Below, piece after piece: positions 1 through 8,135 of a DNA stretch of 64,000 nt. Every line of letters starts with the position of its first letter. Within the stretch, counting starts at the first letter, position 1. The notes beneath the pieces are model-generated. The model searched no databases. It saw only the letters and a program-made list of their open reading frames with translations, and was not told the DNA's origin. A program made the translations under genes and the position numbers. Origin of the DNA: Chryseosolibacter histidinae (GTDB lineage Bacteria; Bacteroidota; Bacteroidia; Cytophagales; Cyclobacteriaceae); assembly GCF_018598225.1 (NCBI RefSeq), contig NZ_JAHESF010000007.1:194554-258553 (forward strand). Reading direction: 5' to 3'.

Positions 1-560
1 TTGATCTCGATTTCTTTTCCATCGCGCAGCACGGTATACGAAACTTCCGGCGCTGTTATTAACCCGGGGCTGATGAGGTCCTGAAATGTTTCGTAGTCTT
101 TTCCATTCACGGCCACAATTTTATCACCCGGCACGAAGCCAGATTGCATAGCCCATTCTGAAGGCTCAATGCCGTGTTTGTTTACTTCTTCTTTGGAAAT
201 GACGTAGTCGGGTGTGAAATATGCCAGCGCCGTAAAGATCAATATTGCAGAAAGGATCAACCCGATGGCCCCACCCAGCGTGGCTACAAACCTTCTGAAT
301 ATGCCTTCACCAAAAAACTCCCACGGATATTTCATCCGCTGTCCATCATTGGTTATGGTATAAATCGGTGACAGCATCACAATCGGTATATACACTCCGA
401 TATGAAATGTTGTTTGCCGGATGGTGAACCTGATAAACTTTTTCCCGTAGCCAAGGAAGTAATGCGTTTCGGCCACATTGAGCCAGATGGAGATGGCGAA
501 GAATGCGGTGAGGTAAAACAGGTTGAGCAGGGCTAAAGAGAGGAGAATCTGAGGGAGCAT
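1..560 (-). CDS. PDZ-domain membrane protein, RseP-like (3' end outside window)
   Basis: An open frame runs from an ATG at 560 off the left edge, giving 186 residues with no stop. Residues 5-25 are hydrophobic, and residues 95-115 form a second membrane segment of the kind seen in site-2 proteases (GG..G..LSAILIF). Residues 128-186 read as a PDZ domain, with WAMQSGFVPGDKIVAVNGK. The layout resembles the PDZ-containing part of RseP-type intramembrane metalloproteases. No HExxH zinc motif is visible in the N-terminal part, so it may be an inactive homologue, or its catalytic part may lie elsewhere. I infer an inner-membrane role, possibly in envelope stress signalling. The C-terminal part cannot be judged. 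Confidence 0.6.
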   Translation of the reverse strand, partial: MLPQILLSLALLNLFYLTAFFAISIWLNVAETHYFLGYGKKFIRFTIRQTTFHIGVYIPIVMLSPIYTITNDGQRMKYPWEFFGEGIFRRFVATLGGAIGLILSAILIFTALAYFTPDYVISKEEVNKHGIEPSEWAMQSGFVPGDKIVAVNGKDYETFQDLISPGLITAPEVSYTVLRDGKEIEI

Positions 561-592
561 GGTGAGGGTAAAATGAAAAGACGTTACAATTT

Positions 593-1228
593 TTAATATG
601 GACTTTTTTCCAGTTTGCTGTCTGCCGGCAACTCAAAAAATTTGTCTTCAAGCTTCATCGGAACAATTTCTATTGCCGAGCTCTCTACGGTAAATTGAGG
701 ACTATCGATGATCATTTTCAATGGCAACGCGCTGGTTCTTGACGTCACTTCATTCCAGTTTCCGAATTTATGTTTTTCAAATAGTTTAGGATCTACTTTC
801 AGCTTTGAGCTGTAATAGTATTTTTGAACACCGCTCTTGCATGTTAAAATGAGCTCGTCACACGGATGCCCTAAAATGTTTGCCACTCCTTTATTGATTT
901 CTGCCTTGATCACTTCGTCAGCATTGACGGAACCGTCGTTCCATAATACGGATTGTGAGCTTGACATTTTGCTGTACAATTTATTGTCTTTATTGCTATA
1001 GAGTTGCCATTGAAAGAGTGTGCCATTTCCTGAAGACCTGTAATTTCCGCCTTTAATGAAATACTCCTGCGTTGTGCCCATCATTGCGCTAAACTGCTCA
1101 TTTGTAACGTTGGGGATCTTGCTCTTGTAGTTGTTTTTGTAAACCACTTTTCCCTCGAAATTTTGTCCATACGTGAAGGAAACAGTTATCAGCAGTAATA
1201 CCAGTAGTTTTAGCGTTCTCATTGCCAT
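593..1228 (-). CDS. secreted GLPGLI/DUF4412-like protein
   Basis: About 210 residues from the ATG at 1228. I chose this start because it gives a clean signal peptide (MAMRTLKLLVLLLITVSFTYG); an in-frame ATG at 1261 would only add an unlikely leader. After cleavage the protein begins with an N-F-E-G-K-V-V-Y strand. It contains a Cys (about residue 133) and a run of beta strands, as in Bacteroidetes secreted proteins of the DUF4412/GLPGLI type. The function of that family is unknown; periplasmic or outer-membrane location is inferred. It lies 33 bases from the next leftward gene, so the two may be co-transcribed. Confidence 0.55.
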   Translation of the reverse strand: MAMRTLKLLVLLLITVSFTYGQNFEGKVVYKNNYKSKIPNVTNEQFSAMMGTTQEYFIKGGNYRSSGNGTLFQWQLYSNKDNKLYSKMSSSQSVLWNDGSVNADEVIKAEINKGVANILGHPCDELILTCKSGVQKYYYSSKLKVDPKLFEKHKFGNWNEVTSRTSALPLKMIIDSPQFTVESSAIEIVPMKLEDKFFELPADSKLEKSPY

Positions 1229-1445
1229 TGATTTATTGATCTGATGTGTCGAAAATTGCATCCAATGTTTGCATTTGCCAGGTGACCATTAATAGAGACA
1301 TCTCATATTTCAGCGCACTCACCCATCGCTGTCCGCAAACGTTATTGCAAGATAACATTTTTACTTTCACTGGTTTGTGCAACACGCTGCTGACATAGGG
1401 CTGTCACCCGGGCCTGGCACCTTTGTAAGGTCAACCAAAAAAATT

Positions 1446-1811
1446 ATGACGACACAGGAAACAGCAGCCCGTTATCACGAATTGATCTTGCAACGGAAAT
1501 TTATCGAAATCCAGGATACGCTCTACGACGAAAACATCGTTTGCCAGGAGCCCGAAAAAGCAACCTTGATGGGAATGCCCGTTTTTACGCATGGGCGGGA
1601 AGCCATGAAAGCAAAAGGCATCGCACGACGGGCTACGATCGAAACCATGCACAGCTATGCCTGCACCGAACCGATCGTGGCGGGTGAATTTTTCAGTGTG
1701 GTTCTTAAACAGGAGGTCACGTTCAAAGGCAAGCCACGGGTTGCCATTGAAGAAGTTGGGGTCTTTCATGTAAAGGATGGAAAAATTATCAAAGAGCAGT
1801 TCTTTTATTGA
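1446..1811 (+). CDS. SnoaL-like (NTF2-fold) protein
   Basis: 121 residues from the ATG at 1446 (MTTQETAARYHEL). An upstream in-frame ATG at 1377 is rejected because the 23 extra residues are not protein-like. The helix-rich start, followed by EDTLYDENIVCQEP-type and FTHGREAM segments and a final strand pair ending VKDGKIIKEQFFY, fits the cone-shaped NTF2/SnoaL fold. Members include small isomerases, cyclases and proteins of unknown role, so no reaction can be named. The protein is cytoplasmic, with no signal peptide. It stands alone between two leftward genes. Confidence 0.6.
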   Translation: MTTQETAARYHELILQRKFIEIQDTLYDENIVCQEPEKATLMGMPVFTHGREAMKAKGIARRATIETMHSYACTEPIVAGEFFSVVLKQEVTFKGKPRVAIEEVGVFHVKDGKIIKEQFFY

Positions 1812-1831
1812 GCCAGCTCCTCTTGCCCTCT

Positions 1832-2236
1832 TTAGCCCTGGTTCAAAAACAGCTTCTTAACCCGGTCGTTCCTGATCCATAATGAGCCCCACGCTAGTAT
1901 GGCCAGGTACACCGGAAAAAGAATATGAGAAAATAGTGGGTTGTCGAGTCGCAAGTGCGTGGCAACGACACCACCAAAGTAACCGGTGAGCAGAACAGCG
2001 CCCAGTATTTCTGTGCGTGGGAAGGCAAACAACAAGATCGAGATCAACCCGAGTGATCCCATTACCGGCAGGTGATGTGCCTGGAAACCGAGCTCTACCG
2101 CCCCCGCAGCGACCTGTTCGTTAACAATGAATTTGAAGATGCTGTCGACCAGCATAAAAGCGATGACCAATCCACCCATAATCCGGGCCGTCCATAATCT
2201 TCCTTTAGATAATGCGGGTTGTGCTACTGTTGCCAT
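1832..2236 (-). CDS. DoxX-like membrane protein
   Basis: 134 residues with four hydrophobic helices (about 15-35, 55-72, 76-95 and 105-122), matching the small DoxX/DoxX_2 family of inner-membrane proteins. The segment LRLDNPLFSHILFPVYLAILAWGSL is typical of this family, whose members are loosely tied to thiol or redox homeostasis. It lies 38 bases downstream of the DUF1801 gene on the same strand and probably shares its transcript. The ATG at 2236 is the natural start. Function within the family is unassigned. Confidence 0.7.
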   Translation of the reverse strand: MATVAQPALSKGRLWTARIMGGLVIAFMLVDSIFKFIVNEQVAAGAVELGFQAHHLPVMGSLGLISILLFAFPRTEILGAVLLTGYFGGVVATHLRLDNPLFSHILFPVYLAILAWGSLWIRNDRVKKLFLNQG

Positions 2237-2274
2237 AGTTTTTTTACTCCTTTATTTTAAGTCTCTGCTTTAAA

Positions 2275-2640
2275 TTATTTGCTCTTGTCCATTAGTTTGA
2301 TCCACTGTTTGACAACCGTTTCCAATTGCGTGCGGAACTTCTTAACATCGGCCATCGTATGAAATTTCGCATACGCTCTCCCTTTCGGACCGTTCTCAAG
2401 CAAGCCGGCGCTGTCGTTGAGCATTTGTCCCTGATGGAAGATCAAAGCGACATATTCCTTTACCCTTGGGTTCAGCGTAACCATGGGTTCTTTGTATTCG
2501 AAACTTGGTCCGCCCCATTTAACATCCTCTTCCAACTTGGGGCTGGCACCACGAATGATATCGATTACAGCTTCAATTTCTTTTTTCAACGGATGATCGA
2601 GTTTGCTCATAAAGTCATCCACTTTCTTCGTGCCATTCAT
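2275..2640 (-). CDS. DUF1801-domain protein
   Basis: 121 residues from the ATG at 2640 (MNGTKKVDDFMSKLDHPLKKE). A longer frame to 2718 adds an unlikely hydrophobic leader and overlaps the promoter side of the divergent Crp/Fnr gene. The sequence DIIRGASPKLEEDVKWGGPSFEYKEP followed by HQGQMLNDSAGLLENGPKGR is characteristic of DUF1801 (YdhG/Fra-like), a small cytosolic alpha/beta family sometimes annotated as iron chaperones. Biochemistry is not settled. It shares a divergent promoter region with the Crp/Fnr regulator and precedes the DoxX gene, so the regulator may control this pair. Confidence 0.7.
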   Translation of the reverse strand: MNGTKKVDDFMSKLDHPLKKEIEAVIDIIRGASPKLEEDVKWGGPSFEYKEPMVTLNPRVKEYVALIFHQGQMLNDSAGLLENGPKGRAYAKFHTMADVKKFRTQLETVVKQWIKLMDKSK

Positions 2641-2792
2641 TGTTTTATGCGATTCATTTACGCCGGCAAACTGTTGAAAAAGCGTTCGAACGATTGTGAT
2701 CAGGATCACAAAAAACATGAAACAGATTCCCTAATGAATTTTTCCCCTTAAAATTTATTTATACCTTGTTTGATCTGCTGTTTACTAAATCC

Positions 2793-3404
2793 ATGAAAAA
2801 AATCGAGATCCATCATATTCGTCCTTTGGTTAACTACTATACAGATAAGTTGGACGATGCCTGGGAGAAACTGCTCACTATCGTTGAGATAAAAAGGGTA
2901 GCGAAAGGTCATGCTTTTATTGAACAGGGCGATATTGCGAAAGTATGTGGATTAGTGCTTAGCGGATCGTTTAAGAATGTGGCTTACGATGACCCTTCAG
3001 ACGAAAGAATATTGAGATTCACATTTCAGTATGGTTTTCTGGCCAGCTGCCAAAGCTTCAACGAGCAGCAGCCTTCGTCTTTTGCAGTGGTGGCGATGGA
3101 AGACTCAGAGATCCTATCCATTGACAATAAGGAATTAGTGGAGTTATGCCTCGCTCATCCTTCCGTAATAACGCTTGGCCTCCTGTTTTCACAACAAATA
3201 ATGATTGATCATGAGCATCATTCAAAAGTTTTGTCCCTGTCGACACCACTGCAGCGTTATGAATTTTTAATTCATGAAAAGCCCTATTTGCTGAACCGTG
3301 TATCAATGACAGACCTGGCGAAACATCTCTACACGAGCCGGGAAGCCCTGAGCAGGGCCCGTCTTAAAATACGTTCAATTGAACGCATCCAGAAAACGAC
3401 TTGA
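2793..3404 (+). CDS. Crp/Fnr-family transcriptional regulator
   Basis: 203 residues from the second ATG (MKKIEIHHIRPLV). It has a cyclic-nucleotide-binding-like beta roll (about residues 25-120, with AKGHAFIEQGDIAKVCGLVLSG) and a C-terminal helix-turn-helix (about 165-195, with MTDLAKHLYTSREALSRARLK). The usual phosphate-binding cassette of CRP is not conserved, as in most Bacteroidetes members, so the ligand is unknown. It is divergent from the DUF1801-DoxX pair, which it may regulate. Confidence 0.8.
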   Translation: MKKIEIHHIRPLVNYYTDKLDDAWEKLLTIVEIKRVAKGHAFIEQGDIAKVCGLVLSGSFKNVAYDDPSDERILRFTFQYGFLASCQSFNEQQPSSFAVVAMEDSEILSIDNKELVELCLAHPSVITLGLLFSQQIMIDHEHHSKVLSLSTPLQRYEFLIHEKPYLLNRVSMTDLAKHLYTSREALSRARLKIRSIERIQKTT

Positions 3405-3484
3405 TGGCGCCCTGATTTATTATTTATCCCCAATATCGTGTATGATGATGGGAAGAGCTCTTGATCATTAAGGTAGCAGGAGCT

Positions 3485-4552
3485 TTACGAGGAGATATGT
3501 TTGATCACCTCGCTGAAAGCCGAGCCAAGAATAGGCGAGAGCAACGTCAGGAAAATATTCAGGTTCTTCAACCCTGAATCTTTCATCGAAAATGTATCGC
3601 TTGCCTTCGCATCAGCACCGTCCGTTTTTGCCGGGAATTCTTTGGTTAACATTGCCCCTACAGACCGCAGATGATAGTCGACGGGAAGATAGATGATGGC
3701 CAGAATGACCGTAAAGATCAAGCCGTAGGCATAAATGAACTCTGTGGGGAATATCCTGAATTTCCTTTCACCGTTGATCACAATATCATTGGTGAGTGCC
3801 TGTTCCATGAGCGTTGTGTTGAACACGGCAAACATCACAAGCAGCGAAAGCACTGTTAGAAAAAATTGCAGATTGCCTCTTAACTGATCGAATAGCCGTT
3901 GCGCCGTTTTTCTGCGCCCGTTAGCCAGGATCAGGATCTCCGGCAGGCTTCGGTTCACGAGCAACATTCCGAACACGGCGAATCCACCCATCACCATGGT
4001 GAGGAAGACGATGAGCTTCAGGCCTGACGTATTGGAAAAGAGTATTTGAAAGGATTCGGCAATTTCAAAGGCTGTCAGGATCGGCACCAACACACCACTT
4101 CCCAGCAGCATGATGACAACCGTGACCATTATGGAAACAAGAACGATCGAACGGACATGCTGACGTCTGAGAAATTTTGATCTGATATTCCGAAGATTCT
4201 CCGCGAGCGGCAGCGCCAGACCGCCGGCCAGAGCAAACATCATGGAGAAGCTCAGGCTCCAGATCAACAGGATCGGATTACGCGTAAAAGTGAACTCGCG
4301 CTTTGCCAGTGAAATGGAAGTATCGTTTGCAGTGAGAGACGCTTGCTGAGTTTTCGACGACCTGAATAAAGTGTCAGGCTTTACTTCTAACAAGAAATGA
4401 TAATCAGGAGTCGCCAGTTGCTCAGAGTCATATTTAAAATTCCGTATTGTTCCATCGTGGTATCGGATGCTGAAAAATAGCACAATGATCGCCGATAGTA
4501 GTCCCAGGAATGCAAGACCAATGATTACCAGTATCTTGGTTGGCATTGTCAT
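3485..4552 (-). CDS. multi-pass membrane protein of unknown function
   Basis: 355 residues with about six predicted membrane helices (near 8-29, 88-112, 130-155, 178-200, 228-248 and 270-292), plus a 50-residue soluble loop after the first helix. I do not recognise the family and see no transporter or enzyme motif. It is monocistronic: upstream lies a terminator and decayed sequence, downstream the end of the Crp/Fnr gene. The inner membrane is the inferred location. Confidence 0.6.
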   Translation of the reverse strand: MTMPTKILVIIGLAFLGLLSAIIVLFFSIRYHDGTIRNFKYDSEQLATPDYHFLLEVKPDTLFRSSKTQQASLTANDTSISLAKREFTFTRNPILLIWSLSFSMMFALAGGLALPLAENLRNIRSKFLRRQHVRSIVLVSIMVTVVIMLLGSGVLVPILTAFEIAESFQILFSNTSGLKLIVFLTMVMGGFAVFGMLLVNRSLPEILILANGRRKTAQRLFDQLRGNLQFFLTVLSLLVMFAVFNTTLMEQALTNDIVINGERKFRIFPTEFIYAYGLIFTVILAIIYLPVDYHLRSVGAMLTKEFPAKTDGADAKASDTFSMKDSGLKNLNIFLTLLSPILGSAFSEVIKHISS

Positions 4553-4565
4553 AATCAGTTAGGGT

Positions 4566-4620
4566 AGAGATAAAATAAAAAACCCATCATGCATCGATCT
4601 CCGGGATGCATTGATGGGCT
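4566..4620 (-). terminator. rho-independent terminator (leftward)
   Basis: On the minus strand, AGCCCATCAATGCATCC pairs with a nearly complementary arm (one bulge) and is followed by a T-rich run (TTTTTTATTTTA). It would stop leftward transcription coming from the large 5.1-10.8 kb operon before it enters the membrane-protein gene. Confidence 0.6.
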
Positions 4621-4747
4621 CAATACGAATATAGTTATTTTTTGAGCAACTTATAACGCTCCCTATCAATGGATCAGATCTCCAATTCCCCAACTGGATC
4701 TTGTGAATTCCATTTTAAAATTTGTGGGCGGATGGCCCTGACAACAA

Positions 4748-4957
4748 TCCGCAGTCTTTTCAGCACCTATTGAAACACAGCACGTACCAGGATTATCGAA
4801 CATTCTCCTGATGTTCTTTAAAGCAGGTGATCTACGCTATGTGAAGCGTAGTACCATTTGTAAGTTCTACAAGCAGCCACCGGATTTCAAAAAGCACTTC
4901 GGCTACGCCCCTTCCATGGCGGCAGCCATAAAGGCGAGCAGGCAGCAAATCAATTGA
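4748..4957 (+). pseudogene. decayed open stretch, unrecognised
   Basis: A short frame, open for 69 codons after a stop, contains a protein-like block (KFYKQPPDFKKHFGYAPS, about positions 4863-4915) with an ATG at 4811 and a stop at 4957. It has no neighbours that would make an operon, and I do not recognise the family. It sits in a 580-base gap that also holds a second broken gene, so I read it as gene debris. A genuine 48-residue protein is possible. Confidence 0.3.
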
Positions 4958-5032
4958 TCTGATGACCGCCAGCCAGACCATAAACCATATTACTGACCTG
5001 ATCCTCCAATTCGTATGGGCATTCTATACCTT

Positions 5033-5113
5033 AATGTTAAAAAAAATGAAGCTATTATAGCAGGAAGTACAGGCATGGTTGGCAACCAGATCCTAGAGCT
5101 ATGCCTTGAGATT
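5033..5113 (+). pseudogene. remnant of an NAD(P)-binding (epimerase-like) protein, N-terminus
   Basis: Positions 5045-5113 encode EAIIAGSTGMVGNQILELCL, the first beta strand and glycine-rich loop (GxxGxxG) of a Rossmann-fold NAD(P)H-binding protein. The natural start ATG-AA lies just upstream in a different frame (after an A-rich run at 5038-5046), so one base has been lost at the start codon. Homology ends after about 20 codons, where the large leftward gene begins. This is a dead fragment. Confidence 0.55.
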
Positions 5114-5138
5114 CATCGTGGCATAGCACACGACCGCA

Positions 5139-8135
5139 TCAATAATCATTGCCTTGTTTCTTGAAATAAAGCTTAACACCTTCCGAGGAGGTCAGTCCCC
5201 AGCCTTCATTCAACGGCACGTTCAGCTTAATATTTAAGTTCGGGTCATCCGTTAGGCTATAGTTCAAAATGTAGGGTACCTTAACACCCCAGCTTCCCGA
5301 ATGAAAATACTCTGAAGGGTTGGTGGGAAGAACAACACACACGTGACCTGGCTTTACCGCGATCACCGCGTATCCCATGCCAGCCATCAATCCAGCCATG
5401 TTCAGGGCAAGCTGGTCTTTGACGTCTCCAAGTTCGGTCCAGTTTTGTGTTACATATTGTGTGATCTGGGCCGTGTTATAGTATGTGGCCTGAACGGTTC
5501 CGTCACCCCTTCTGGCCACATCCCAGCCATCGGGCTTGTTATAGAAATCACCGATGCCGTATACATCCTTCAGGAAGCTTGTTGTAAACCTGTTGCATGC
5601 CGAACTTTCAAGGGCACCACCCGACTCGCACATGGAATAATATTCACGGGTATGGGCGGTAAGATGTTTGCGTACGCCCTCGGTGCTCAAAAAGAACTCC
5701 GTATTCTCGAGGCTATATTTTGGAATAAGCCCGAGGCTGTAATAGCGGATCATTCGCGCGTTGTTGACAAATTGTTCGGCCACCTGCCTGGCCACCTTCT
5801 TGTTGCTCCTGTAAAAAGCATTGTCGGGCCTGGTGATCTCCTTGGCCGTGAGCAGGTAGGAACGGGAGAGGTAGAGGGCATCTTTCAGCTGTTTTTCATT
5901 TTCGAATACCGGATCCGGAGGAGAATCGGAGCTTTGCTGGCTTCGCCTGAACCTTGCCGTTACCGCATCAAAGTCTGCGTTGCTCTTGTAAGCTTCGTAA
6001 GTGATGTTGCGTTCCTGGGCACTCGCGCTGCCATAGAACCGCTCACGTATATCAAAGTGCGGCGAAGTATATCCTGAAGGACGCAGATGGTGCCGGGGTA
6101 TGGTATTGAACAGCGCCGTAGAAATATCATTCTCTTTAAAGAATGCCCTCAGGTTTTCTGTGGTTACGGGATTCTTCAGCAGGTTGTTCACCTGCTCCCT
6201 GTATTGTTCAATGTAATCTTGATTCAGCTGTTGGCTGGAAGCTGTTACCGACTGCAGCTCTTGCTGCCTGACCTTCAATGCCTCGAGGTTTACGCTCATA
6301 GCCTGCAGGTTGGCAGCGCTCCATTGCGGATGAAGCGAATGGCTTTGCTGGTAGGCGTCGATCATGTCTTCCATGCGGCGTGCCAGGTTCTCTTTGAGGG
6401 CATCAACTTCTGCTTCGGGTGACCGGCTGTCGCTGTTGAATCCGCCGTCGAATATAGACTGTCCTATGTTGACCTCACCGTGGTTGCTGAAGTGATGATG
6501 AAAGCTGATGTCTTCGCTCAGCGAGTAGGTTCCGCTGCCATAGGTTCCGGAAAGATTATAATACAGGTATGGGGCATATTGCAATTTGAGCGCGTGACCT
6601 GATCCCGCTGATTTCTTCAGGCCGTGTTCTGCCGGCAGAAAAGTTTTGGCTGTTGTTGTATTCCGCCCAGGTGAAGCCTGTTTGCGGAGCGACTTGTAGA
6701 TTTTTTGATGATCACGTACTATTTTTTGTTGATCTGCGGAGGTGAGGGCCGGCGCAAGGCTTTTCAACGCGCCTGCCTGCTGTTCTTTTTCCAGGAATGC
6801 GAGGTACTTGTCAATATCGGGCACCAGCGGCAGATGTTCAGGCCTGTCAGCGATCCACTCGAAGGTACGGAGATTCTCTTCCACCGCGTCGAGGTATTGC
6901 TCTTGCAGTGTTAGTTTCTTCAGCCCGTTATTCTCCTGCAGCATTTTGAGCTTCAGCTGACGGAGCTCTTTGGAATAGTTGAACATTTCGCCAGCCACGG
7001 TAATGATGCGCTGGTGCTCAAAGACAGCGGCAAACAGCTCGGGGCGCTCGAAATACGTTGTTGAAAGCTTCTGGATCTTTTTGGTGTGAAGAATGTTGTT
7101 GCATACCGACAATGTTTGAAATGTATGGCGGATCAGTGATGCAGAAACTGTCTCCAGGGTATTAAGATAGGCCAAACGTTGGCCCCGGAGGCTGTCGTAC
7201 CGCACCTGCACACTGTCGTAAGCTTGCTTGTAAATGTTGTAGGCTTCTTCGTCTTCGATCAGCTTCTTGGGCAGCAGCGCCACGGCCTCTTCAAACAGCT
7301 CCACCTGTTTCTTATAGTCCTGGTGATCGAAATACTTATAGAAGCCATAGGCCATGAGGATGATGGCACCTGCCAGCGCCGCGCGGGGCTCGCCAGAAGA
7401 CATCAGGGCCAGGCCGGTATAATACACGGCCTCCTCGCCTTCGTTCTTGGGCCCGAACTCCGGATTGGTGAAAGTTATTGTGTAGTCGCTGTCGTTGCCC
7501 CGGCCACTGTCAGAGGGACTGGTGTTACCCGTGCCGTTTTGTGCGCGTTGTTGCCGCTCATTATATTCAAGCACGGTCATGACTGCTTTTCCGAAGGTAT
7601 TGCCATAGGTCACTGAAATATCGGGTGATCCATTGTTGATTTTGGCAAATGACTCCAGCAGGGTGGATTTTCCATGGTGCGAATAACCCTGGAACATAAA
7701 ACCGCTTAGCGATTCAGGCTGTACACTCAGCGCGTGCTTCATGTTCTCTATTTCGCCGGCAATGGCATACAGTTTATTGAGCTGGTCGTTATAGATCTCT
7801 TTCAGCTGAATATACTGTGCAATGCTGGTGGTATCGACACGGAAAACGGTCTGGTTGGATACCTTGATCATTTCGGCGATGACGCTATCGATCTGTGTGC
7901 TTTTTTTGTTCAGCTTTTCGTGCAGCACGATGTGGTAATTCTGCCAATATAAATTCCAGTGATGCTGGGTAAATTTGCGCGAGGTCTTGTTCGCATTATT
8001 CTTTACCCAGTCCATCATGTCAGATCCGAAATCCTGGGCCATGGCGAGGTTGGCAACGATGATAAAAAGTACTGACAGGTAACGTTTCACAGTGATTGGT
8101 ATTTTGTGTTTTGCTGTTATTTGGATCACGTTCAT
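5139..8135 (-). CDS. large secreted protein with C-terminal papain-like Cys/His domain
   Basis: 998 residues; the start overlaps the upstream gene by ATGA, so the two are translationally coupled. A hydrophobic segment at about 19-33 (YLSVLFIIVANLAMAQ) is a signal peptide; a GTG at 8090 is an alternative start just before it. The middle is largely helical and charged, with coiled-coil-like stretches and one hydrophobic segment near 240-265. The last about 165 residues contain CNRFTTSFLKDVYG (Cys847) and PGHVCVVLP (His931), the order and spacing of NlpC/P60-, CHAP- or amidase-type thiol hydrolases. I infer a possible peptidoglycan or peptide hydrolase acting outside the cytoplasm. No close family is recognised. 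Confidence 0.6.
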   Translation of the reverse strand: MNVIQITAKHKIPITVKRYLSVLFIIVANLAMAQDFGSDMMDWVKNNANKTSRKFTQHHWNLYWQNYHIVLHEKLNKKSTQIDSVIAEMIKVSNQTVFRVDTTSIAQYIQLKEIYNDQLNKLYAIAGEIENMKHALSVQPESLSGFMFQGYSHHGKSTLLESFAKINNGSPDISVTYGNTFGKAVMTVLEYNERQQRAQNGTGNTSPSDSGRGNDSDYTITFTNPEFGPKNEGEEAVYYTGLALMSSGEPRAALAGAIILMAYGFYKYFDHQDYKKQVELFEEAVALLPKKLIEDEEAYNIYKQAYDSVQVRYDSLRGQRLAYLNTLETVSASLIRHTFQTLSVCNNILHTKKIQKLSTTYFERPELFAAVFEHQRIITVAGEMFNYSKELRQLKLKMLQENNGLKKLTLQEQYLDAVEENLRTFEWIADRPEHLPLVPDIDKYLAFLEKEQQAGALKSLAPALTSADQQKIVRDHQKIYKSLRKQASPGRNTTTAKTFLPAEHGLKKSAGSGHALKLQYAPYLYYNLSGTYGSGTYSLSEDISFHHHFSNHGEVNIGQSIFDGGFNSDSRSPEAEVDALKENLARRMEDMIDAYQQSHSLHPQWSAANLQAMSVNLEALKVRQQELQSVTASSQQLNQDYIEQYREQVNNLLKNPVTTENLRAFFKENDISTALFNTIPRHHLRPSGYTSPHFDIRERFYGSASAQERNITYEAYKSNADFDAVTARFRRSQQSSDSPPDPVFENEKQLKDALYLSRSYLLTAKEITRPDNAFYRSNKKVARQVAEQFVNNARMIRYYSLGLIPKYSLENTEFFLSTEGVRKHLTAHTREYYSMCESGGALESSACNRFTTSFLKDVYGIGDFYNKPDGWDVARRGDGTVQATYYNTAQITQYVTQNWTELGDVKDQLALNMAGLMAGMGYAVIAVKPGHVCVVLPTNPSEYFHSGSWGVKVPYILNYSLTDDPNLNIKLNVPLNEGWGLTSSEGVKLYFKKQGNDY

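Noticed and set aside
5139-8135. Type VI secretion amidase effector
   Set aside because: The Cys/His pattern is suggestive, but the protein has a signal peptide, is far longer than Tae effectors and no T6SS gene is present.
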